A DNA stretch of 64,000 bases from UBA6144 sp964399165 (GTDB lineage: Bacteria > Bdellovibrionota > Bacteriovoracia > Bacteriovoracales > Bacteriovoracaceae). Under the pieces are notes generated by a model. That model saw only the letters and a program-made list of their open reading frames with translations, was not told where the DNA came from and ran no database searches. The DNA lies in NCBI GenBank assembly GCA_964399165.1, contig CAYNPO010000002.1:62001-126000 (forward strand), read 5' to 3'. Both the position numbers and the translations under genes were made by a program. Positions 41,774-48,926 of the stretch are shown piece by piece. Every line of letters starts with the position of its first letter. Within the stretch, counting starts at the first letter, position 1.

Positions 41774-41839
41774 GGGGGGTTTCTCTTTGCGCGGGGAATG
41801 GCCCCGTGGTACGAGAAAGGTGCCTTAAAGGAGCCTCGT

Positions 41840-42784
41840 TTGTCAGGGGAAAACGCCATCACGTTGATGGGCTGGGGAAACCAGGCGCGGGCCTGGGCCG
41901 CGAACTTCGCCGACTCGGGCTGGAAGGTCCGCGTGCTGCTGCGTCCGGACTCACGCAGCCAAGCCGCGGCGGCGGCCCAAGCGGAGCTCCTCACGTGGGA
42001 GTCCCCCCTCCCCGCCGTTCCCCTGGCCCTCCTGGTCCCCGACCACGAAATCCCCAACGCCTTGGATGCCGTGGCCCCCCGCCTGCCGGAAAACACCATT
42101 GTGCTTTATGCCCATGGTTTCGCCCTGGCCGAACACGCGCTGGAAAAACGCCACCCCCAGTTCCACCACGTGCTGCTCGCTCCCAAGGCCATCGGCTCCG
42201 AGGTCCGCGCCACCTACTGCGAACGCCGCCCCCTGGGAGGAGTATTCTCAGTGGAGAAAATTCGACCGGAGCATCGGGCGGAAACCGAGGCCCTCATCCT
42301 GCGCGCGGCCCGCGCCCTGGGTATCACGGTGGGACCATTTGCCTGCGGTGTCCGAGAAGAAACGGTCGCCGACCTGTTCTCCGAGCAGGCGGTGCTGTGC
42401 TCGGTGATCCCTGAGACGTGCCGCCTGGCCTTCGAAATGTTGCGCGAGCGGGGCGTTTCGCCGGAGCTGGCGTTTTTCGAGCTCTGGCACGAAGTGGGCC
42501 TCATCACCCGGGCGATGGTGGACAAGGGCCCAGAAGCGTTCTTTCACATGATCAGCCCCAACGCCCTCATCGGCGCAGAGAAGGGCCGCCAAGTCCTGTG
42601 CGACGGCCACTTCCGAGCGGGCTTGGAGAAACTCCTGGCCGACATTGAGTCCGGGGCTTTCCCCCGTGAAGCCGCCGCCACTGACGTGGCCCGCCTCCGC
42701 GACGCCACAGTGGCCCGCTGGAAGGACGACGAGTTCGGACGCACCATCACCCGCATGCAGAAACTCATGGAGAGACAGCCGTGA
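41840..42784 (+). CDS. Divergent ketol-acid-reductoisomerase-family protein; candidate ketopantoate reductase
   Basis: 314 residues from TTG 41840, which has AAGGAG six bases upstream; ATG 41798 (328 residues) is the alternative. Rossmann NADPH site GWGNQARAWAANFADSG, close to the KARI GYGSQGHAHALN. The catalytic block is retained: Lys of LLAPKAIGSEVR, Asp and Glu of ADLFSEQAVLC, Glu and Glu of AFFELWHEVGL, and Ser of HMISPNAL. The second half forms the KARI knot. IlvC can act as ketopantoate reductase, and this copy heads an operon with panB, coaX, coaBC and panC while panE is absent, so I infer the reduction of ketopantoate to pantoate. Not proven; it may equally be an IlvC for valine. Confidence 0.7.
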   Translation: MSGENAITLMGWGNQARAWAANFADSGWKVRVLLRPDSRSQAAAAAQAELLTWESPLPAVPLALLVPDHEIPNALDAVAPRLPENTIVLYAHGFALAEHALEKRHPQFHHVLLAPKAIGSEVRATYCERRPLGGVFSVEKIRPEHRAETEALILRAARALGITVGPFACGVREETVADLFSEQAVLCSVIPETCRLAFEMLRERGVSPELAFFELWHEVGLITRAMVDKGPEAFFHMISPNALIGAEKGRQVLCDGHFRAGLEKLLADIESGAFPREAAATDVARLRDATVARWKDDEFGRTITRMQKLMERQP

Positions 42785-43542
42785 AAAAACTTACCACCCG
42801 CGACATCCGCGCCCTCAAGGGCAAACGTCCCCAGGTGCTCACCTGCTACAACTACCAGACCGCGCGACTGTTGGACGAAACCGACGTGGAGATGCTCCTG
42901 GTGGGCGACAGCGTGGGCAACGTGGTGCTGGGCTTCGACTCCACCATCCCCGTCACGCCGGACATGATGGCCCTCTTCGGCGGCGCCGTCCGCCGTGGCG
43001 CTCCCAGCAAGTTCCTGGTGGTGGACATGCCTTTCGGTAGCTACGCCACCATTCCCCAAGGAATCAAGACCGGTTGCTCGCTCTTCCAGTCCACGGGCGC
43101 CGAGGCGGTGAAGCTCGAGGGGGCGCACAAAACCGAACTCCAAATCATCAAACGTCTCACCGAGGTGGGCGTGCCGGTCATGGGCCACATCGGTCTCACT
43201 CCCCAGTCGGTGCACCAGATGGGCGGTTACTACACCCACGGCAAGTCGGAGGCCCGGGCCCAGGAACTACGCGAGGAGGCCCTGCGCCTGCAGGACGCCG
43301 GTTGCTTCTCCCTGGTGCTTGAATGCGTTGAAGCCGAGCTGGCCCGCGAGATCACTTCCGCGCTCTCCATCCCCACCATAGGCATCGGCTCCGGCACCGG
43401 CACCGACGGTCAGGTGTTGGTCACCAACGACCTGCTGAAACTGGGGCCCGACCGCCCTCCCCGCTTCGTCACGCCGGTAGCTGACCTCTACCAGGTCCAA
43501 AAGGACCTCCTCACAGCTTATCTCAGGCAACAACGCGCATGA
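42781..43542 (+). CDS. panB: 3-methyl-2-oxobutanoate hydroxymethyltransferase
   Basis: 253 residues. Makes ketopantoate from 2-ketoisovalerate and methylene-tetrahydrofolate. VGDSVGNVVLGFDSTIPVT, the Mg-binding DMPFGSY, KLEGAHKTE and GHIGLTPQSVHQMGGY are family motifs. GTG 42781 overlaps the IlvC-like stop (GTGA), so the enzymes for making and reducing ketopantoate may be produced in step. Confidence 0.97.
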   Translation: MKKLTTRDIRALKGKRPQVLTCYNYQTARLLDETDVEMLLVGDSVGNVVLGFDSTIPVTPDMMALFGGAVRRGAPSKFLVVDMPFGSYATIPQGIKTGCSLFQSTGAEAVKLEGAHKTELQIIKRLTEVGVPVMGHIGLTPQSVHQMGGYYTHGKSEARAQELREEALRLQDAGCFSLVLECVEAELAREITSALSIPTIGIGSGTGTDGQVLVTNDLLKLGPDRPPRFVTPVADLYQVQKDLLTAYLRQQRA

Positions 43543-44294
43543 ATTTCCTGACCCTCGACTTTGGCAACACCCGAGCCCACGCCGCGCTCTTTCGCGTCGT
43601 GAAAGGCGGGGAGGCCGAGAAGCGGGAGGAGGGCGAGGCCCGGGAAGTTGAGGGCTGGTTTAAGCGCCATGGCCTCACCGCCGGTGAAGTGGCCGCCGTC
43701 ATGTGCCAGGTGAAGCCCCATCCCGAGCAGCTCGGCCCGCTGTTGCAGCAGGGGCTCCTGGTCGAGCGCGTGCAGGACTGGTGGAAAGGGGTGAAGTTCG
43801 CCGGGATGCCGGTGGACTACGCCGTCACGCTGGGGGAAGACCGATTGCTGCAGGCCTGGTGGGCCTTCAAGCAGCTCCCGGGGAACACGCTGCTGTTGGG
43901 GGCCGGCACTTTCCTCACCGCGGACGTGGTAACGCCGGAAGGTTTCCGCGGCGGCTTCATCCTGCCTGGATTCACGCTCACCGAGGAAAGCCTCGGCCAA
44001 GGCTCCCAACTCAAGGAGGCGCCCACCCCGGAACCCTCCCGCGGAATCCTCACCGGTGAGGAGCTGCCCCACACCACCGTAGACGCACTGGCGGGGGGCA
44101 TGGTGGCCCATGTTGCGCTGATCCAGCGGCTCATCACCCGCTGGGGCCCTTCCCAAATCGTGATTTCGGGCGGAAACGCCCCACGCCTGTTGAACTTGCT
44201 CAGGAAGCTCGACCCTTCCCTCCCCTGCCAAGCCCGTCCTGATCTGGTACATTGGGCCCTCTTGGACTGGTACCGGAGGAACATCGCCCCATGA
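43539..44294 (+). CDS. coaX: Type III pantothenate kinase
   Basis: 251 residues. Phosphorylates pantothenate. Acetate/sugar kinase fold: TLDFGNTRAHAALF (phosphate-1), VTLGEDRLLQAWWAF (the GxDR block, here GEDR) and GAGTFLTADVV and GGFILPGFTL (phosphate-2/adenosine). Sequence is rather diverged, for example GAGT instead of GTAT, but all blocks are there. ATGA overlap with panB. Confidence 0.88.
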   Translation: MNFLTLDFGNTRAHAALFRVVKGGEAEKREEGEAREVEGWFKRHGLTAGEVAAVMCQVKPHPEQLGPLLQQGLLVERVQDWWKGVKFAGMPVDYAVTLGEDRLLQAWWAFKQLPGNTLLLGAGTFLTADVVTPEGFRGGFILPGFTLTEESLGQGSQLKEAPTPEPSRGILTGEELPHTTVDALAGGMVAHVALIQRLITRWGPSQIVISGGNAPRLLNLLRKLDPSLPCQARPDLVHWALLDWYRRNIAP

Positions 44295-45508
44295 ACGTCC
44301 TGTTGGGAGTCAGCGGCTCCATCGCCGCCTACAAGGCCTGTGACCTGCTACGTTCGCTCACCAAACGCGGGCACCAAGTGCGCGTGGTGTTCACCAGCGG
44401 GGCGCTGGAGTTCGTACGTCCCGAACTTTTCCGCTACCTCGGCGCTCTTTCCACTCACCTCCCCGGCGACGATTTCCATTCCGCCACGCCTGGCGTTCCG
44501 CACGTGGACCTCGGCAAATGGGCCGACGTGCTGGTGGTGGCCCCCATGTCCGCCAACACCTTGGCCAAGCTCTCCGGTGGCCGCGCCGATGATTTCCTCA
44601 CCTCCATCTTCATGGCTTGGCGCCAGAACCGACCCGTGCTGTGCTTCCCGGCCATGAACACCATGATGTGGCAGCACCCCTTCACCCGCGAGCACGTGGA
44701 GCGCCTGAACAAGCTGCCCTTCGCCCGCGTGGTGGATCCCGCCGCGGGACTCCTCGCCTGCGGCGACGAGGGCGCGGGCAAGCTCATGGACCCGGAGGGC
44801 ATCGCCGACGTGGTGGAATGCCTTAATCCCCTCAAGGTCTGGGAAAAGCACGTGCTCGTCACCACCGGCGCCACCGTCGCTCCACTGGATCCCGTGCGCT
44901 TCATGACAAACCCGTCCTCGGGCCGCACCGGCGTGGAGATCGCGCGCGCCTATCTCGCCCAGGGCGCGAGGGTCACGCTGCTCGCTGGGCACCCGGTTCC
45001 CACGGGCGTCGCGGCCCTGCGCGCCCACCCGCGCTGCCGCGTGATCGAGACCCCCACCACCGCGGCCATGCTGAAGGCCGCCCAGGACAGCGCACCCGAG
45101 GCAGATACGGTGGTGGCCGCCGCCGCCGTGGCCGATTTCGAGTTTAATCCCGCCGGAGGCAAGCTGAAGAAGGAGCAACTCACGTCGTTGCCCGTGGTCA
45201 AAGCCGTGGACATTCTCGGAGAGCTCCTAAAGTCAAAAAGGGCCAACCAGAAGTTCGTCTCCTTCGCCGCCGAGACCGACACCACCGAGGCGGTATGGCG
45301 GGAGAAGTTCGCCAGGAAACCCGTGGACCTCATGGTCGGTAACCGCGTTCACAGCGGGCTCATGGCCGGACTGCCCCGAGAGGGCTTCGCCGAAGGCAAG
45401 GGTACTTACTGGTGGATCGACGCCGCCGCCACCAGCGCGCCGGAGGCCATGAGCAAGGCCGAACTCGCGGCCAGGCTGGTGCGGTGGGACCAAGGTTCCC
45501 CGTCATGA
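44291..45508 (+). CDS. coaBC: Bifunctional phosphopantothenoylcysteine synthetase/decarboxylase
   Basis: 405 residues from ATG 44291 (start overlaps coaX as ATGA). N-terminal CoaC flavin decarboxylase (GVSGSIAAYKACDL; VAPMSANTLAKLSGG; PAMNTMMW) and C-terminal CoaB (TGATVAPLDPVRFMTNPSSGRTG; VVAAAAVADFEF). Two steps of CoA synthesis in one chain. The in-frame ORF is open upstream but the fold begins at MNVLLGVSG. Confidence 0.96.
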   Translation: MNVLLGVSGSIAAYKACDLLRSLTKRGHQVRVVFTSGALEFVRPELFRYLGALSTHLPGDDFHSATPGVPHVDLGKWADVLVVAPMSANTLAKLSGGRADDFLTSIFMAWRQNRPVLCFPAMNTMMWQHPFTREHVERLNKLPFARVVDPAAGLLACGDEGAGKLMDPEGIADVVECLNPLKVWEKHVLVTTGATVAPLDPVRFMTNPSSGRTGVEIARAYLAQGARVTLLAGHPVPTGVAALRAHPRCRVIETPTTAAMLKAAQDSAPEADTVVAAAAVADFEFNPAGGKLKKEQLTSLPVVKAVDILGELLKSKRANQKFVSFAAETDTTEAVWREKFARKPVDLMVGNRVHSGLMAGLPREGFAEGKGTYWWIDAAATSAPEAMSKAELAARLVRWDQGSPS

Positions 45509-46365
45509 TGAAGGTTTTCCGGACGACCGGGGAGTTCCTGGAATGGCGGGCCAGCGTCAAGGACGCCACGGTGGGCTTCGTGCCCACCATGGGTAACCTG
45601 CACCAGGGCCATCTGGACTTGCTGGACGTGGCCTTGAGGGAGCACCCGGTGGCGGTCCTTTCCATTTTCGTGAACCCCACGCAGTTCGGTCCGAGCGAGG
45701 ACTTCAACCGCTATCCCCGCACTTTGGAGCGCGACCTGGACATGGCGGCGGGCCTTTTGGCCAAGCACCCGGGCCGCACCCTGGCGGTTTACGCCCCGGC
45801 CGATCCCACGGAAGTTTACCCGGCTGGCTTTTCCACCGTCATCAACGTCCCGCGACTGGCGCGCGACCTTGAGGGGGCATTGCGCCCCGGGCATTTCGAG
45901 GGCGTGGCCACGGTGGTGTACCTGCTCTTTCAACTGGCAAAACCCCGTACCGCCTACTTCGGCCGCAAGGACTACCAGCAGTACCGCGTGGTCAAACGCA
46001 TGGCCCGGGACCTTGGCCTGCCCATCCACGTGAAAGGCCTCGCTACCGTGCGCGACGCCGATGGGCTCGCTCTCTCCAGCCGCAACCAGTACCTCTCTCC
46101 GGCTGATCGCGCGGAAGCTCTGCTGCTTCCGCGCACTCTGCAAGAGGCGCAAAGGCGCCTGGGCGGCGACGCCCGCAACGCCCCGGCGGTGGAAGCCTGG
46201 GCGCGGGACGTGATGGCGAAAGACCCGCGCTGGCAGTACCTGGAAGTCCGTGAGGCGCGTGAACTCGCCAAGGAACTCCCGGCCAAGGGCAAGGCCGTGG
46301 TGCTGGGTGTGCTCAAAGTCGGCCAAGTCCGCCTCTTGGACAACCTGGAGGTTGTCCTCACATGA
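45505..46365 (+). CDS. panC: Pantothenate synthetase
   Basis: 286 residues. Joins pantoate and beta-alanine. PTMGNLHQGH holds the HxGH-type ATP site, then FVNPTQFGPSEDF, the KDYQQYRVVKR block and SRNQYLSP. ATGA overlap with coaBC and with hflX. panD (beta-alanine source) is not in the window. Confidence 0.97.
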   Translation: MMKVFRTTGEFLEWRASVKDATVGFVPTMGNLHQGHLDLLDVALREHPVAVLSIFVNPTQFGPSEDFNRYPRTLERDLDMAAGLLAKHPGRTLAVYAPADPTEVYPAGFSTVINVPRLARDLEGALRPGHFEGVATVVYLLFQLAKPRTAYFGRKDYQQYRVVKRMARDLGLPIHVKGLATVRDADGLALSSRNQYLSPADRAEALLLPRTLQEAQRRLGGDARNAPAVEAWARDVMAKDPRWQYLEVREARELAKELPAKGKAVVLGVLKVGQVRLLDNLEVVLT

Positions 46366-47690
46366 AACTGGGCGACGACTACAAACTCCCCCTCGGGCAG
46401 AAAGCGGCCATGGTATCCCTGGTGTGCGAACGCTTCGAGAGCCACGCCAACGCGCTCCTGACCAACGCTTCCCTGCGCGAACTCAGGGAACTCCTGCGCA
46501 CCCTGGGACTGGTCCCCGGTGGCGAGTACGTCCAGAACATGAAGCAGCTCAATCCCGCCACCATGCTGGGCGAGGGCCGTCTCAAGGAGATCGCGGAGGA
46601 AGCGCGGGCCGAGGGCGCGGAGATTCTGGTTTTCGACTTCGAGCTCACCGCCTCCCAGGTGCGCAACATCAAGGAAGCCACCAAACTCGAGGTGGTGGAC
46701 CGCAACACCATCATCTTGGAGATCTTCGCCCTCCACGCGCGCACCAAGGAAGCCAAGATCCAGATCGAGATCTCGCGCCTCGAGTACTTACTGCCGCGCC
46801 TCACCTCCATGTGGGGCCACTTTTCCAAGCAGCGCGGCGGCGGCCGGGCGGTGGGTGGCGAGGGCGAGCAGCAGATCGAGCTGGACCGCCGGATGGTGCG
46901 CGAGCGCATCAGCCATTTCAAGCGCGAGCTGGTGGAGATCCAGCGCACCCGCGAGGTTCAACGCAAGAAACGCCGCGAGCACGTGGTCACTGCGGCGCTG
47001 GTGGGGTACACCAACGCGGGAAAATCCTCCCTCATGAACCGCCTATGCCGGGTCAACGTGTTGGAGGAGAATAAACTTTTCGCCACCCTAGACTCTACGT
47101 TCCGGACGCTCAACCCGGACTCGAAACCGCCGATGGTGTTGATCGACACCGTGGGGTTCATCCAAAACCTCCCGAACACCTTGGTCCAGGGCTTTAAAAC
47201 CACTCTGGAGTCCGCCCTCGAGGCCGACCTGCTCCTGATCGTGTGTGACATCTCGGACCCGAACTTTCAGAAACACCTGCAGGTCACCCGCGACGTGCTC
47301 ACCGAGCTGGGCATCCAGGACAAGCCACAGATAGTGGTGTTCAACAAGAAAGACCTTCTCTCCGACCCTTTTCGCGCGCGCGTCATCGCCCGGCAGTTCC
47401 CCCATTCCTTCGTGGTCTCCACTTATGACGACGAGGACATGCGCGCTCTGCGCGCCCACATCATCGACTTCTTCCTCTCGAAGCAAGACCACTACGACCT
47501 GTTCATCCCCTATGACGCGGGCGACGCCCATGCCCGCGTGCGCGGCAATGCCAACATCGTCAAGACCGGACACCACGAGAACGGAATTTTCTACCGCATC
47601 CGCATCCCGGACTTCATCTTCCAGCAACTGGGACTGGGCGCCTTCGTCCTGGCGCCGGGCGAGGAAAGTTGGGACACGAATCCCTTGTAG
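46362..47690 (+). CDS. hflX: GTPase HflX, ribosome-associated
   Basis: 442 residues. HflX N-terminal domain (ELLRTLGLVPGGEYVQNMKQLNPATMLGEGRL), a linker with RGGGRAVGGEGEQQ and long helices, then the GTPase: G1 GYTNAGKSS, G3 DTVGFIQNLP, G4 NKKD. It splits stalled ribosomes after stress. It is the last gene of the CoA operon by ATGA overlap, an unusual partner. The C-terminal ~80 residues are a small domain (AHARVRGNANIVKTG). Confidence 0.94.
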   Translation: MKLGDDYKLPLGQKAAMVSLVCERFESHANALLTNASLRELRELLRTLGLVPGGEYVQNMKQLNPATMLGEGRLKEIAEEARAEGAEILVFDFELTASQVRNIKEATKLEVVDRNTIILEIFALHARTKEAKIQIEISRLEYLLPRLTSMWGHFSKQRGGGRAVGGEGEQQIELDRRMVRERISHFKRELVEIQRTREVQRKKRREHVVTAALVGYTNAGKSSLMNRLCRVNVLEENKLFATLDSTFRTLNPDSKPPMVLIDTVGFIQNLPNTLVQGFKTTLESALEADLLLIVCDISDPNFQKHLQVTRDVLTELGIQDKPQIVVFNKKDLLSDPFRARVIARQFPHSFVVSTYDDEDMRALRAHIIDFFLSKQDHYDLFIPYDAGDAHARVRGNANIVKTGHHENGIFYRIRIPDFIFQQLGLGAFVLAPGEESWDTNPL

Positions 47691-47721
47691 AAGCGCGACG
47701 GTTCCCTTAGCCTGGGCGACC

Positions 47722-48087
47722 ATGAAAAAGCCCCGCTCATCCAAACGTCCGCTGCGCATCGAGGCCCGGCTTGGCCACGGTTTCGACGCCTCCGTCCCCC
47801 TCGCCCTCAAGGGCGCCAACCCGGTGGTGAAAGCCAGCTACCTCTGGCAGGTGTTGAGCGAGCAACTCCTGGACGTGCTGGGCCCCGAGGTCCACCACCA
47901 GTGGTTCAGGCCCGTGCGCCCGGTGGTAATCGCCGACGGCACCCTAGTGCTCGAGACGCCAAACCATTTCGCAGCCCAGTGGATCCACCGCCACTACCAA
48001 GAACTGGTCGACGTGCTGCTGTCGGTCCACGACAGGCACTTGTCCGCGCTCTTTCTCTCCGCCCGCGACCGCGCACAAGTCCCCTAA
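47722..48087 (+). CDS. Stand-alone DnaA domain I-like protein
   Basis: 121 residues. Basic N-terminus (MKKPRSSKRPLRIEAR), then YLWQVLSEQLLDVLGPEVHHQWFRPVRPV and ETPNHFAAQWIHRHYQELVDVLLS, which align with the N-terminal domain I of DnaA (W in the loop, LWQ...L...W.RP...L....PN.F...W....Y). No AAA+ or DNA-binding domain follows: the gene ends at 48087. A free domain I could pair with DnaA domain I or with its partners (DiaA, HobA, SirA type). Start ATG 47722; the longer ORF is the shadow of hflX. Role is inference. Confidence 0.6.
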   Translation: MKKPRSSKRPLRIEARLGHGFDASVPLALKGANPVVKASYLWQVLSEQLLDVLGPEVHHQWFRPVRPVVIADGTLVLETPNHFAAQWIHRHYQELVDVLLSVHDRHLSALFLSARDRAQVP

Positions 48088-48094
48088 GGGGACT
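48078..48094. terminator. Convergent hairpin
   Basis: AGTCCCC-TAA-GGGGACT (48078-48094), a 7-bp stem with a 3-nt loop, covering the stop of the DnaA-like gene and abutting that of the small peptide gene. Bidirectional by place; no T-run. Confidence 0.5.
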
Positions 48095-48192
48095 CAGACC
48101 GCGCCGCTCCTGAAGAAAAAAGTGGCCGCGAAGAAGGCCACGCTCAGGACCACGCCCACGATGATGACGATCTTGTCGCGTTTCTCGAACAT
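48094..48192 (-). CDS. 32-residue single-helix membrane peptide
   Basis: MFEKRDKIVIIVGVVLSVAFFAATFFFRSGAV is in essence one transmembrane helix flanked by charges. Not long enough for an ORF caller. A TAAGAT hexamer lies six bases before the ATG (the stop codon of the upstream receiver-like gene is the TAA in it), and the gap AGGGGC lacks proper Shine-Dalgarno spacing. It is probably co-transcribed with the receiver-like gene. Not verified. Confidence 0.4.
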   Translation of the reverse strand: MFEKRDKIVIIVGVVLSVAFFAATFFFRSGAV

Positions 48193-48201
48193 GCCCCTAT
48201 C

Positions 48202-48537
48202 TTACACCAGTTCCCGGAGCGCGGAGAAAAACCGCGAAGGGTCGTGGGGCGCCGGCAAGCACCCCCGGGTCGCTAGCCACGGCGGCATCCCCAAACCCAG
48301 GCCCACCACCGGGATCTGGGCAAGGGCCGGGTTCTCCGCCCAGGCCCTGCGGAAAGCAGCCTCCTGTCCCACGACCATGCTGGTCTCCAGGACTAACACA
48401 TCCGGCTTCAGATCCTGGATGAAGAACGGCGCATCCTCCAGTTTGTCCATGTGGTAGAAGCGGCAACCCTCCATAGGCGCGAGTTTGGCGAGCCATAGAG
48501 GAAGCAAGGGGTTGGAGGCGATCATGAAGACGAACAT
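48202..48537 (-). CDS. Degenerate receiver-domain-like protein
   Basis: 111 residues. Strand and helix layout recalls a response-regulator receiver: FVFMIASNPLLP, KPDVLVLETSM, IPVVGLGLG. The residue where the phosphorylated Asp sits (VLE) is Glu, the Thr/Ser block is missing and the conserved Lys is not seen, so it is likely not phosphorylated. It could be a pseudo-receiver. GGAG before ATG 48537. Divergent by 24 bp from the 48562 gene. Confidence 0.5.
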   Translation of the reverse strand: MFVFMIASNPLLPLWLAKLAPMEGCRFYHMDKLEDAPFFIQDLKPDVLVLETSMVVGQEAAFRRAWAENPALAQIPVVGLGLGMPPWLATRGCLPAPHDPSRFFSALRELV

Positions 48538-48561
48538 GGAGCTCCGCTTTACAAAGAGGCG

Positions 48562-48858
48562 GTGAGACTTCTAGCATCGCGGGAGATGCGCCTCAAGACC
48601 AGAGTGATCGAAAAGAACGGCGGGCAAGTCCTGTTCGAGTGCGACCCCGTGGACGCCGACCTCGCTTACATCAAAGCCTCGGAGTACGAGGAGATGGGCC
48701 TGGACGTGCGGGTGGAGCAACCGGGAGTCAACCAGACCTTGGCGGCTTCGTTGGGCGTGGAAGGCCCGGGCTTGGAAGTGCTTCAGGACAGCCTGGCCGA
48801 AGAGCTCGAAGACCACCCTGGAAGCTGCTGTTTTGACGATAACGCCCCGAAACACTGA
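48562..48858 (+). CDS. Small cytoplasmic hypothetical protein
   Basis: 98 residues from GTG 48562 (AGAGG close by) or 90 from ATG 48586. No signal or membrane segment. A compact alpha/beta pattern: TRVIEKNGGQVLFECDPVD, ADLAYIKASEYEEMG. Two Cys at the end (GSCCFDD) may bind a metal. Codon use is that of a real gene. Not recognised. Confidence 0.5.
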   Translation: MRLLASREMRLKTRVIEKNGGQVLFECDPVDADLAYIKASEYEEMGLDVRVEQPGVNQTLAASLGVEGPGLEVLQDSLAEELEDHPGSCCFDDNAPKH

Positions 48859-48926
48859 GCAATCCGCTCAAATTCTTCATGTAACGGCCCAAGACCTCCG
48901 ATAAGCCCAAGGCTTTAGGAGGATCC

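Noticed and set aside
48197..48577. 126-codon minus-strand frame overlapping the receiver-like gene
   Set aside because: Pro- and Arg-rich shadow; the 48202-48537 frame has a structured sequence and a Shine-Dalgarno.
48882..48904. TCCGATAA as a sigma-28 promoter before the 48927 gene
   Set aside because: No TAAA at the proper distance; a normal Shine-Dalgarno start suggests another promoter.
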